A stretch of 44,159 nucleotides of DNA, from contig NZ_JAHLEM010000051.1 in assembly GCF_018883605.1 (NCBI RefSeq), positions 1 through 44,159 on the forward strand, read 5' to 3'. Position 1 is the first letter of the stretch, and the number at the start of each line of letters is the position of its first letter. A model generated the notes under the pieces. It made no database searches. It was given only the letters and a program-made list of their open reading frames with translations, and had not been told where the DNA came from. This DNA is from Streptomyces niphimycinicus. GTDB taxonomy: Bacteria; Actinomycetota; Actinomycetes; Streptomycetales; Streptomycetaceae. Made by a program: the position numbers and the translations under genes. Shown here in pieces: positions 25,040 through 33,523 of this stretch.

Positions 25040-25635
25040 CCGCACTCGACCCCACCGCCTCAGACCCCACCGCCTCAGGCCCCACCGCCCCGGGCCCTGC
25101 CACTCCGGGCGCCAGCACCCCGGGTACCGCCACACCGGGTGCCGTGGCTCCGGGCCCCACCGCCCCGGGCCCCACCGTTCCGGAATCGGGGGAGCTGGCC
25201 GAACGGCTCCGTACCGCCCTCCAGCATCTGCTCCCCGGCCTGCGGGGCACCCGGGGCGAACACGGCGATCTCACCCCCAGCCGCCAGGCGGCCCTGGGAG
25301 CGCTCGACACCCACGGCCCGATGCGCATCAGCGCCCTCGCGACCCGGCTGGGCATCGCCCTGCCGACCACGTCCCGCATGGTCGATCTGCTCGACGCATC
25401 CGGCTGGATCGAGCGCACCCCCGACCCCGAGGACCGTCGCGCCAGCCTGATCGCCCTCACCGACCCCGGTCGGCAGCTCCTCCACACCGTGCGCCATGAG
25501 ACCGCCGCCCGGCTCGCCGCGCGGATCGAGAAGCTGAGCCCCGAGGAGCAGCGGGCGCTGTACACCGCGCTGCCCGCCCTGGAATCCCTGGCCGACTCCA
25601 CCAACCCGTCCACGAGCCCATCCACGAACGCGTAG
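25036..25635 (+). CDS. MarR family regulator with low-complexity N-terminus (199 aa)
   Basis: A normal MarR winged-helix domain spans about residues 50-185: SRQAALGALDTHGPMRISALATRLGIALPTTSRMVDLLDASGWIERTPDPEDRRASLIALT. The first 48 residues are unusual, a run of Pro/Thr/Ala/Gly triplets (DPTASDPTASGPTAPGPATP and on), and the last 12 are Ser/Thr/Pro-rich. The start overlaps the transporter stop (ATGA), so translation is coupled. A GTG further in (about 25142) could give a shorter protein, but no better ribosome site supports it. It probably binds the dyad at 23034-23055. Confidence 0.88.
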   Translation: MTALDPTASDPTASGPTAPGPATPGASTPGTATPGAVAPGPTAPGPTVPESGELAERLRTALQHLLPGLRGTRGEHGDLTPSRQAALGALDTHGPMRISALATRLGIALPTTSRMVDLLDASGWIERTPDPEDRRASLIALTDPGRQLLHTVRHETAARLAARIEKLSPEEQRALYTALPALESLADSTNPSTSPSTNA

Positions 25636-25651
25636 CACCGCACGACGCGGC

Positions 25652-25738
25652 GAACGGGCGCGCCCGTTCCCCACGCTCGGTTCGTGGCGAACGGGGCCAG
25701 GGCACCCTTCTCAGCGCCCGTTCCCCACGCTCAGTTCG
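25652..25738. terminator. Palindrome and repeated arm between convergent genes
   Basis: gaacgggcg and cgcccgttc (25652-25669) form a perfect 18-bp palindrome. A 25-bp segment at 25660-25684 recurs at 25714-25738 with one mismatch, so alternative hairpins can form. It separates the MarR gene from the convergent methyltransferase gene, whose stop lies inside the second copy. Likely a bidirectional terminator. Confidence 0.65.
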
Positions 25739-26471
25739 GCGGGACGCGGTAGACGGAGACATGGGAGCGCGACTCTGCGGTGAATTCGCCGCCGGACCAG
25801 TCCGCGTGCCTGGTCTCCAACTCGAATCCGGCGAGCTGAGCCATGAGGTCGAGTTCGGCCGGCCAGATGTACCGGTGCGGGCTGCGGGTCAGCCGTGCCT
25901 GCTTGCCGTCGTCGAACTGGAAGTGGTGCGAGACGACGTGCTGGTGCAGTACGTCATAGGTGTCCAACCCGATGTAGCCGTGCTCGGCTTGGCAGACGGT
26001 GGCCGTCTGGCCCGGCGGGAGCTTGCGCAGTTCGGGCACCCAGAGTTCGATCACGAATCTGCCACCGGGCCCGAGGTGGCGGGCGGCGTTGCGGAAACAC
26101 TCCACCTGCTCGGCTTGGGTGAGCAGGTTGGAGATGGTGTTGTAGACGAGATAGACGAGTGTGTACTCCCCGGGAGCCATGGAAGTCGCCATGTCGCCCA
26201 CGATCACGGGGATCGTCGCTTCGTCCGCCCTGGTGCGCAGTTGACGGATCATCGGAAGCGAAAGCTCGATCCCGGTGACCGGGACCCCTCGTTCGGCGAG
26301 CGGGACGCCCACCCGGCCGGTGCCGATGGCGAATTCGAGCGCCGCTCCGCCGCCTGCGAGCTCGGCCAGGCGGTTCACGGCCGGCTCCAAGATCTCGGGC
26401 GCGAACATCCCCGTGCCGGGCGTGTCATAGCGCTGGGCGGCGTCGACGTCCCAGATCTCCTCCTGGTTCAT
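25731..26471 (-). CDS. Class I SAM-dependent methyltransferase (246 aa)
   Basis: Rossmann-type methyltransferase. Motif I is ALEFAIGTGRVGVPLA and motif II is PVTGIELS; the acidic motif III is IVGDMATS, and GGRFVIELW follows as the post-motif. Such stand-alone enzymes methylate small molecules; the substrate is not evident. The ATG at 26471 is used, and a GTG five codons upstream is possible. The start overlaps the 3' end region of the hydrolase gene on the same strand (stop at 26476 just upstream), so the two are probably cotranscribed. Confidence 0.85.
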   Translation of the reverse strand: MNQEEIWDVDAAQRYDTPGTGMFAPEILEPAVNRLAELAGGGAALEFAIGTGRVGVPLAERGVPVTGIELSLPMIRQLRTRADEATIPVIVGDMATSMAPGEYTLVYLVYNTISNLLTQAEQVECFRNAARHLGPGGRFVIELWVPELRKLPPGQTATVCQAEHGYIGLDTYDVLHQHVVSHHFQFDDGKQARLTRSPHRYIWPAELDLMAQLAGFELETRHADWSGGEFTAESRSHVSVYRVPPN

Positions 26472-26475
26472 ACCG

Positions 26476-27576
26476 TCACCATTCACCGCAGGGGTATGCG
26501 ATGTCCACTGCTTTTGCCGGGCCCGGGGATTCCTCAGACCCCGGCACTGTGCTCCTGGAGTGCGCGAGGAGGCGCCTCAGCCAGCGGGTCCGGGCATCAC
26601 GCGCGTCTTTGCTGATGGCCGCCCGCGGCGCCAAGCCGTCGAAACCGTGATAGGCGCCGGGCCATACATGCAGTTCGGCCTGGCCACCGGACTGCCAGAT
26701 CGCGTTCGCGTACGCCACGTCCTCATCGCGGAACATCTCCGCCGAGCCGACGTCGATGAACGCCGGAGGGAGACCGGATAGGTCCGTGGCGCGGGCAGGC
26801 GCCGCGTAGGGCGGCAGGTCCGCCGCGCCGTAGCCGTCACCCAGCAGTGCGCTCCAGGCGGTCTCATGGGAGACGAGGTCCCACATCCCGTGGCCCGACA
26901 TCTGGTGGCTGGAGAATGTGCGCCCGCGGTCGTCGAGCATCGGACAGAGCAGCAACTGCCCCAGGATGCGGGGCCCGCCGCGGTCGCGGACCAGCAGGGC
27001 GAGGGCCGCGGCGAGGCCGCCGCCGGCGCTCTTCCCGCCGACGATGACGCGGTCCGCGTCGACGCCCAGTTCGGCCGCGTGCCCGGTGGCCCAGAGAAGT
27101 CCCGCGTAGCAGTCCTCCAGCGGTCCGGGGTACCGCGTCCGCGGCGCCAGCCGGTACTCGACCGAGATGACGGCCATGTTCAGCGGAAGGGCCCACTCGC
27201 GAAGGATCCGCGGCAGCACCGACCATGCGTTGCCCATGATCATCGCGCCGCCGTGCAGGTAGTACAGCAGTGGCAGCGGCCCTTCCCGCCCGGCGGGCCG
27301 GACGCTCACCAGCGTGACATCGGGGCCGTCCCGCAGCCCTGGAACGGTCAGCTCCGCCACCTCGAAACGGCCATCGGCCCGGAGGTCCTCGGCCGTCGGT
27401 CTGGGCCGGGTCGCGGCGTCCCGCTCCTGCCGTGCCGCGAGATTCCCGGGAGTGACCGGCTCTCTTGGCCCATTGCCCAAGGACTCCAGCGCGGCGCTCA
27501 GTTCGGGGTCGAAGGGAGGCACAGCCGTCGGCCTCGGGGCAGAAGCGCCCGTACGGGACAGATCCATACCGCGCAT
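26476..27576 (-). CDS. Alpha/beta hydrolase, hormone-sensitive-lipase type (366 aa)
   Basis: HSL-family esterase/lipase. The oxyanion motif is HGGAMIMG, a slight variant of HGGG. The nucleophile elbow is GGKSAGGGLAAAL (GxSxG), the acid is D in FIDVGSAEMFRDED, and the histidine is in GAYHGFD. Length is normal. Starts at 27576 or 27567 are both possible and neither has a good ribosome site. It is followed 4 bp later by the methyltransferase gene. It is divergent from the large STAND gene, with about 170 bp between. Confidence 0.87.
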   Translation of the reverse strand: MRGMDLSRTGASAPRPTAVPPFDPELSAALESLGNGPREPVTPGNLAARQERDAATRPRPTAEDLRADGRFEVAELTVPGLRDGPDVTLVSVRPAGREGPLPLLYYLHGGAMIMGNAWSVLPRILREWALPLNMAVISVEYRLAPRTRYPGPLEDCYAGLLWATGHAAELGVDADRVIVGGKSAGGGLAAALALLVRDRGGPRILGQLLLCPMLDDRGRTFSSHQMSGHGMWDLVSHETAWSALLGDGYGAADLPPYAAPARATDLSGLPPAFIDVGSAEMFRDEDVAYANAIWQSGGQAELHVWPGAYHGFDGLAPRAAISKDARDARTRWLRRLLAHSRSTVPGSEESPGPAKAVDIAYPCGEW

Positions 27577-27745
27577 CCAAGCATCCGCGGCCGCCCGGCG
27601 GTAGCGGCCGGACCCCAGGCGCGTCCGGCGACTCGCACTCCCGTCGCGGTTCACCGCTTCCGCTGGTCGCAACTCCCGGGAGTCCGGCGGACGGTAGCAT
27701 TTCGCCCGCGAGCCGCATCAGGGTCGACCGTGGCCAGGGGGAAGC

Positions 27746-30700
27746 GTGGAGAGCACCGGGCAGCACAGCGACTCGCTTGTCGTGCTGACCGCACTGGACG
27801 TGGAGTACGAGGCGGTTCGGGCACATCTGGTCGATCCGCGGCCGCAACTCCACCCGAGCGGCACCCTGTTCGAGGTGGGACGGCTCGACGGTACGCCGTG
27901 GCGGGTGGCGCTCGCCGAACTCGGCGACGGCAATCAGGGCGCGGCCGTGCTGACCGAGCGGGCGATCGCCATGTTCCGCCCCCGCGCCGTGGCATTCGTC
28001 GGGGTGGCCGGGGCGCTCAAGGGCGATATCGAGCTCGGGGACGTCGTCGTGGCCACGCATGTGTACGCGTATCACGGTGGCAAGGACGAGGACGGCGAGT
28101 TCCACTCCCGCCCGAGGGTCTGGCCGGTGCGCCAGGAACTCGACCAGCTCGCTCGCTTCGCCCGCAGGTCCGGTTCCTGGACCGGGCTGCTGCCGGAACG
28201 TTCGCCCGGCGCCTCCCGTCCGGCCGTCCACCTCAAGCCCGTGGCCGCCGGGGAGGTCGTCCTCAACTCGGCGGACTCGCCGCTGAGACGGCAACTGCGC
28301 CGGAACTACCAGGATGCCGCCGCCATCGAGATGGAGGGCGCGGGCGTGGCGCAGGCCGCCCATCTCAACGCCGCGCTGCCCGCCCTGATCGTCCGTGGCA
28401 TCAGCGACCGGGCCGACGGGGAGAAGTACGACGCCGATGCCGAGGGCTGGCAGTCCCGCGCGGCGCGCCACGCCGCCGCCTTCGCCTTCTCCGTCCTGCG
28501 TGAACTGCCGCCCGGCGGCGGCCGGACCCCACCCGGGCCGGAAACTCCCATGGACCCGGCACCGGAACGATTCCCGGATGGGCCGTCGGCCGCGCCCCCT
28601 GCTCGGCCCTCTGCCCCGTTCCCGCATCCGGATACGGGAACCACACCGGACGGCACCGGCCCGGCCGCACATCGCCAACTCCTGCGCTGGGCGAGGAGGT
28701 TCTCGGACGACCTGGACCTCGTGGACTCCCCCCGCCCGGAGAGCGGCACCGCCTCCCCGCCCCAGCTCAGCGGCGGACTCTACGTACGGCGCGCCGTCCA
28801 GGACCGGGTGGTGGAGGCCCTCTACGCCGGTGATCCGAAGGCGGTCCTGGTCACCGGGGATGCCGGGAACGGCAAGAGCAGTCTGTTATGGGGCCTCGCC
28901 CGGGATCTGACCGCCCTGGAGGACGCCGAGGTCTTCCTGGTGAACGCCGCCTGGCTGCTACGCCCCCTGAGCGGCGCCCCCGCGACGCCCATGCTGACCC
29001 CCGCGACCGTGGTGTCCGGGGCGGCACATGCCCGGACGCGGGGGCGGACACCGGTCGTGCTCCTGGACACCGCCGATCTGCTGCTGCACGACGACCACCA
29101 CGAGATGGCGCTGCTCGATCTGTGCGAGGATCTCGCCGCCGCCGGTGTCCGCCTGGTGCTGACCTCGCGGCCGGAGGAGGCGAACCGGCTGCGCACCGGC
29201 TTCATCCGGATGTCGCTGGGTCCGTACGACGACAGCGAGATCCCCCACGCCATCCGTGGACACGCCGCGCTCTACTGCCCCGACGCCGTCCCCCGGGACG
29301 ACGAGGCACGGGTACGGATGCTGATGGAGCCCGTCGCGCGTGGCCTGCCGGTGCGCGAGGTGTGCAGAAGCCCCCTCCAGTTGCGGCTGCTGTTCGAACT
29401 TGCCCGGGACGACGGGGCGTTCCCCAGCGCCGAGATCGACGCCACCGGCCTCTACCGCCGCTACTGGGACCACCGGGTCATCACCGACCGCCGCCAGCAC
29501 GGCAACCAGAGTGTCACGGCGCCGGAGGACCTCTCCTCGCTCACCGGCGCGATCGCCGTCGTGCTGATGTCGGCCGGCCGGACCGAGCTGTCACGCGAGG
29601 AGCTGGTCGAGCGGCTCACCTCGGCGCACGGCGGCCCACGCCCCTCGCTGCCGTACGAACCGGCCCGCATCCGGTCGTCCCTGGAGCTGCTGATCGACCG
29701 GGGTGTGCTGGCCAGGGGAGCCTCGGACGGTATCCACTTCTTCCACCAGACCATGTTCGAGTACGCGGCGGCGCGTGGCCTGCTGCACCGCACGGGGGCG
29801 GGAGCGCTGCTGTCGCTGTGCGAGTGGGTCGGGTCCCATCCCCGTGACTTCTTCGTCGGAGCGATCCTCGAACAGCTCCTCATGCTCGCCGCCGGGTCCG
29901 AAAGGTATCGCGGCCCGGTACGGGACACCCTGATGCGGATGGCGGCGCACGAGGATGCCGTCATCCTGCACACCGTCGCCGTGGCCGTCGCGGCGCGGAA
30001 TCCGGCCATGGGCGTGTCCGTCGAGCCGCTGCTCGCGACGGCGCCGCACGGTGTCGCCCGGCGGTACGCGGTCCTGGCCCCGACCGTACGTGACACGGAT
30101 GTCGACGCCCTCCTGCCGCGGCTCCGCGGGCTGTGGGAGAGGAAGGAGCCCAGCCTGGAGGAGGCCGTGCTCGAAGCGCTGGAACGGCTGGCCGCCCAGA
30201 ACTCGCTCACGGTCCACGCCGCGCTGGCCGACTGGGGCTGCGTACGGGAGCTGACGGGGCGCCGTACGGGCGGCGCGGGCATCGAGGTCCTGCCTCGGCT
30301 GCTCGTGATGACGTCACATATCGATGTGGCATCCGCCCGGAAGGGCCTCCTGGAGATGCTCGACTTCGCGCTGGCCCGAGGGCTGGCGGAGCTGGCGTCC
30401 GGCGTTATGACCCTATGGGCCCGGCACTGGGAGACACTGGGCTCGCCGGAGTGGGCCGCCGCCGTCCAGGAGCGTCTCCAGCGTGTGCGCATCGCGCCGA
30501 AGTCGTACGACGTCGGGCTTTTCCAATCGGCCCTGGCCAGAGTGCTGGCCGCCTCCTGGACCCACGACCACGGACTCCCCGGCGACCAAGGACTCCCCGG
30601 CGACCACGGACTCCCGGGCGACCACGGACTCCTCGACGACAGCGCCGACGGCGGTCCGGCCCCCGGCACCCACCCCTGGACGCACCGCCTCGACCATGCC

Positions 30701-32320
30701 GTGGCGCTGCTCGAAGCGGACGACCACGACACCGCGGGCAACGCCGGACTCATCGCCGCCACAGCGATCCTGGCCACGCTGCCGCCCGGTCACTGGGCCA
30801 TCGAGGCCACCCTCGACCGCTGTCTGGACATCACCGGGCAAGGAGCGCTCCACGCACTGCAACACCGGATGGTCTTCCCTCAGTTGCTCAGCGCCGACTG
30901 CGCCGCCGCGCAGAGCCTCGTACACCGGCTCGCGGTCATGCTGAAGGCCCTGCCCTGCCCCGAGAACCAGCCGGCCCCGCCCCCGCAGCGGCGAGCGCTG
31001 GTCGCCCGCCGGATCCTCGCCCACCGCGACGTTCCCCCACACCGCGTACGGCAGGTCCTGGAACACTCCGGCTGGGACGCCGACTCCGACCTGTGGCTGT
31101 CCCGGGACGGCCTGGCGACGCTCCTCCTGCCGGCCGCGCTCGGCGGCCACCCCAGCGCGGTGAGCAGGATCGAGAAGGCGACGACCGCCCCCGCGGCCGC
31201 CCGGAACCTCGTCCGCCGCTCCCTCCACCGGGCCGTCACGGACTCCGGTCCGCACACCGAGCGCCACATCGGCCTGCTGGTGAACCTGGGACTCATGGAC
31301 GCCGACACCGTGCTTCTGGAGGCCCTCACCACCGGCCGGGCCAAGAAGGGCACCGGCCCGCTGCCGCCCCTCACTCATGAGCGGGTACTGGGGGCGCTAC
31401 GGGCCTCGACCCCGGCCCTCACCGGGCTGATCGCGGACGAAATCGCCGAGGGCCACACCGGAAAGCGGCAGCGCCAGGCACTCACCCTCTGGGAGTGCTC
31501 CGTGTCGGCCGGCACTCTCCCCGCACCCGATCTGACCCAACTCCTGCCGCGGTACGGCACCTTCTCCGACCAGAAGACCCGGGCGGCCTTCCTCGGGCTG
31601 GTGGGAACCATCGCCGCGCGCGAACCCGCCCAGTACGCCACGGCACACACCTTCCTCTCGGCGCTGGTGTTCGATGCCATGGGAGACATCCCCAGTCTCG
31701 ACGACGCGGCGGCCAGTACCCGGAACGCAGCCCGCAAGGCCCTGCTCCATGCCGCCTGTGAGTCCGGCCCCCTCACCCCATCGGCCCTCAGCACGGCCCT
31801 CGACCTGGCCTTCGCCCCACCGACCGACGCCGGACTGATCAGCGGGCTCGGCCAACTGGTGCGCCGGCTCGGCGCCGCACACGGCGCGGCACCCGCCGCC
31901 GAGCTGCTGATCCGGATCATCGGCGCGGCCGTGGCCTCCCAGCAGGGCCGTGCCGCGGAGAACCACCTCGCCAAGGCGCTCCGTGGCGCGATGGACAGCA
32001 TCTTCGACCACGGTTCTCCGGCCGTGTACCGGACGCTGTGGGAGCACCTCAAGGAGCCCGGCCCGGAGTGCGACGCCGACCATGTGGTCTTTCCCGAGCG
32101 GTACGCGCTGGGGCTGGTGAGCTGCGCGGTCCGCCGGTCATACGCGGAAACCCGTCAGGACCTGGAAGCACTTGTCGCCCATCCGCGGGTGCCACGGCCC
32201 ACCAAGATGTGGATCAGCGACCAGATCAGCGCCCGGTCGCGGGAACACACCGAGCACGACCTCAGTTGGGTGCTGGACGGCGAGCTGCCCGGGCGGCCAG
32301 TGGCAGGATGTTCGCCGTAG
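27746..32320 (+). CDS. Nucleosidase-STAND NTPase-helical repeat protein, NLR-like (1524 aa)
   Basis: Three parts. Residues 10-255: a PNP/MTAN-type nucleosidase domain with E20 (TALDVEYEAV), E195/E197 (AIEMEGAG) and catalytic D221 (GISDRADG), all in the places MTAN uses. Residues 256-340: Pro-rich linker. Residues 345-690: STAND NTPase with Walker A GDAGNGKS (371-378), Walker B VVLLD441, TSRP (473-476) and a closing winged helix ending HFFHQTMFEYAAA (from 664), as in NACHT-like proteins. The rest is an alpha-helical repeat solenoid to the C-terminus, the expected sensor. By analogy with nucleosidase effectors in phage defence, target sensing would trigger nucleotide or nucleoside cleavage. GTG start, AGGGGGAAG just upstream. 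No partner gene is evident. Confidence 0.88.
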   Translation: MESTGQHSDSLVVLTALDVEYEAVRAHLVDPRPQLHPSGTLFEVGRLDGTPWRVALAELGDGNQGAAVLTERAIAMFRPRAVAFVGVAGALKGDIELGDVVVATHVYAYHGGKDEDGEFHSRPRVWPVRQELDQLARFARRSGSWTGLLPERSPGASRPAVHLKPVAAGEVVLNSADSPLRRQLRRNYQDAAAIEMEGAGVAQAAHLNAALPALIVRGISDRADGEKYDADAEGWQSRAARHAAAFAFSVLRELPPGGGRTPPGPETPMDPAPERFPDGPSAAPPARPSAPFPHPDTGTTPDGTGPAAHRQLLRWARRFSDDLDLVDSPRPESGTASPPQLSGGLYVRRAVQDRVVEALYAGDPKAVLVTGDAGNGKSSLLWGLARDLTALEDAEVFLVNAAWLLRPLSGAPATPMLTPATVVSGAAHARTRGRTPVVLLDTADLLLHDDHHEMALLDLCEDLAAAGVRLVLTSRPEEANRLRTGFIRMSLGPYDDSEIPHAIRGHAALYCPDAVPRDDEARVRMLMEPVARGLPVREVCRSPLQLRLLFELARDDGAFPSAEIDATGLYRRYWDHRVITDRRQHGNQSVTAPEDLSSLTGAIAVVLMSAGRTELSREELVERLTSAHGGPRPSLPYEPARIRSSLELLIDRGVLARGASDGIHFFHQTMFEYAAARGLLHRTGAGALLSLCEWVGSHPRDFFVGAILEQLLMLAAGSERYRGPVRDTLMRMAAHEDAVILHTVAVAVAARNPAMGVSVEPLLATAPHGVARRYAVLAPTVRDTDVDALLPRLRGLWERKEPSLEEAVLEALERLAAQNSLTVHAALADWGCVRELTGRRTGGAGIEVLPRLLVMTSHIDVASARKGLLEMLDFALARGLAELASGVMTLWARHWETLGSPEWAAAVQERLQRVRIAPKSYDVGLFQSALARVLAASWTHDHGLPGDQGLPGDHGLPGDHGLLDDSADGGPAPGTHPWTHRLDHAVALLEADDHDTAGNAGLIAATAILATLPPGHWAIEATLDRCLDITGQGALHALQHRMVFPQLLSADCAAAQSLVHRLAVMLKALPCPENQPAPPPQRRALVARRILAHRDVPPHRVRQVLEHSGWDADSDLWLSRDGLATLLLPAALGGHPSAVSRIEKATTAPAAARNLVRRSLHRAVTDSGPHTERHIGLLVNLGLMDADTVLLEALTTGRAKKGTGPLPPLTHERVLGALRASTPALTGLIADEIAEGHTGKRQRQALTLWECSVSAGTLPAPDLTQLLPRYGTFSDQKTRAAFLGLVGTIAAREPAQYATAHTFLSALVFDAMGDIPSLDDAAASTRNAARKALLHAACESGPLTPSALSTALDLAFAPPTDAGLISGLGQLVRRLGAAHGAAPAAELLIRIIGAAVASQQGRAAENHLAKALRGAMDSIFDHGSPAVYRTLWEHLKEPGPECDADHVVFPERYALGLVSCAVRRSYAETRQDLEALVAHPRVPRPTKMWISDQISARSREHTEHDLSWVLDGELPGRPVAGCSP
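30566..30637 (+). repeat. Four 18-bp in-frame tandem repeats (coding minisatellite)
   Basis: Copies at 30566-30583, 30584-30601, 30602-30619 and 30620-30637 each encode a DHGLPG-like hexapeptide (residues 941-964 of the STAND protein); the second reads DQGLPG and the last DHGLLD. Unit length is a multiple of 3, so copy-number change would not break the frame. Confidence 0.93.
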
Positions 32321-32384
32321 TCGTCATCGAGGTCACGGGTGTGAGCGCAGGCCCGTTCGATCGCGGGAGAGCCGAAGGAGCCCG

Positions 32385-33332
32385 ATGAGCCGGAAGAACC
32401 ACCATGTCGCGGTGCTCGTGCTCGAAGGCGCCAAGCCACTCGACGTCGGCATCCCCGCGCAGGTGTTCTCCAACCGGCCGAGCATGCCCTACGAGGTACG
32501 GGTGTGCGGCGCCGCGCCCGGACTGGTGACCGGCGGCGACGGCCTCTCGTATCACGTGGCCGAGGGGCTGGAGGCGTTCGAGCACGCCGACACCGTCTTC
32601 ATCCCCGGCTACCGGGAACCGGCGACCACCGAACCGCCGGCCGCGGTCGTCAGCGCCCTCATGGCCGCCCACGAGCGCGGGACCCGGCTCGCAGCCATCT
32701 CCACCGGGGCGTTCGCGCTGGCCGCGACGGGCCTGCTCGACGGCAAACGGGCGACGACCCACTGGCACTACACCAAGGCTCTCGCCGAGAGACATCCGCT
32801 GGTGCGGGTGGACGAGAACGTGCTGTTCGTGGACGAGGGCGAGGTGCTCACCTCGGCGGGCGCGGCGTCCGGCATCGATCTGTGCCTGCACCTGGTGCGG
32901 CGCGACCACGGCGTCGGGCTCTCCAACCATGTGGCCAGACGGCTGGTGGCGGCGCCCTATCGCAGCGGGGGACAGGCGCAGTACGTCCCCCGGAGTGTGC
33001 CCGAGCCGCTCGGCGACGTATTCGCGGGCACACGGGAGTGGGCTCTGGCGCACCTCGCCGAACCGCTGACCCTCGAAGCGCTCGCCCGCAACGCACGGGT
33101 GTCGGCGCGCACCTTCTCGCGGCGGTTCGTGGAGGACACCGGCTATACGCCGATGCAGTGGGTGCTCAGGGCGCGGGTGGACCTGGCGCGCGAGTTGCTC
33201 GAACGCACCGATCTGGGCGTGGAGCAGATCGCCGACCGAGTCGGCCTCGGCACCGGCGCGAACCTGCGTCTGCACTTCCACCGCATTCTCGGCACCTCCC
33301 CGACGGAGTACCGCCACACCTTCTCGGCCTGA
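32385..33332 (+). CDS. GlxA-type AraC regulator with DJ-1/PfpI domain (315 aa)
   Basis: An N-terminal DJ-1/PfpI-like domain (VAVLVLEGAKPLDVGIPAQVF, through about residue 180) is joined to a C-terminal AraC DNA-binding domain (LTLEALARNARVSARTFSRRFVEDTGYTPMQWVLRARVDLARELLE and the second helix-turn-helix). The usual nucleophile elbow SVCTGAF reads AISTGAF, so the Cys is Ser; many family members are pure sensors without catalysis. GAAGGAG precedes the ATG at 32385. It follows the STAND gene by 64 bp on the same strand and precedes the 23-bp repeats before gap, which it might bind. Confidence 0.88.
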   Translation: MSRKNHHVAVLVLEGAKPLDVGIPAQVFSNRPSMPYEVRVCGAAPGLVTGGDGLSYHVAEGLEAFEHADTVFIPGYREPATTEPPAAVVSALMAAHERGTRLAAISTGAFALAATGLLDGKRATTHWHYTKALAERHPLVRVDENVLFVDEGEVLTSAGAASGIDLCLHLVRRDHGVGLSNHVARRLVAAPYRSGGQAQYVPRSVPEPLGDVFAGTREWALAHLAEPLTLEALARNARVSARTFSRRFVEDTGYTPMQWVLRARVDLARELLERTDLGVEQIADRVGLGTGANLRLHFHRILGTSPTEYRHTFSA

Positions 33333-33366
33333 GCTTCCCGAGCGGCGTGCCCGCATACCGAGGGCA

Positions 33367-33458
33367 GGCGGGATCCTTGCGTGTGGTCTGGCGGGATCCT
33401 TGTGTACGGGCTGGCGAGATCCTTGCGTGCAGGCTGGCGGGATCCTTGCGTACGGTGG
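33367..33458. repeat. Four 23-bp tandem repeats upstream of gap
   Basis: Units at 33367-33389, 33390-33412, 33413-33435 and 33436-33458 share the core ggcgggatccttgcgt, with changes at a few positions. They are direct, exactly in phase and without spacers. They start 35 bp after the GlxA-type stop and end 65 bp before the gap ATG. Near-integral helical spacing would place four binding sites on one face of the DNA, so they may be a multi-copy regulator site for gap. Confidence 0.92.
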
Positions 33459-33523
33459 CGTTCAGGCCGCTGTCGGCCCGGTATCCGGATGCCGACGATG
33501 GGGGAGGAACGAAAGGAACCTCC

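Noticed and set aside
20574..27576. Biosynthetic gene cluster built from imine reductase, methyltransferase, efflux pump and esterase
   Set aside because: No core synthase, condensing enzyme, peptide synthetase, terpene cyclase or RiPP maturase is present, and genes face different ways with separate regulators.
27746..33332. Detocs-like three-gene phosphorelay nucleosidase defence system
   Set aside because: The following gene is a GlxA-type regulator and the preceding gene is a divergent esterase. No kinase or receiver partner is present; the nucleosidase is fused to a STAND protein instead.
33367..33458. Possible CRISPR array
   Set aside because: The 23-bp units are directly adjacent with no spacers between them, and no cas genes are nearby.
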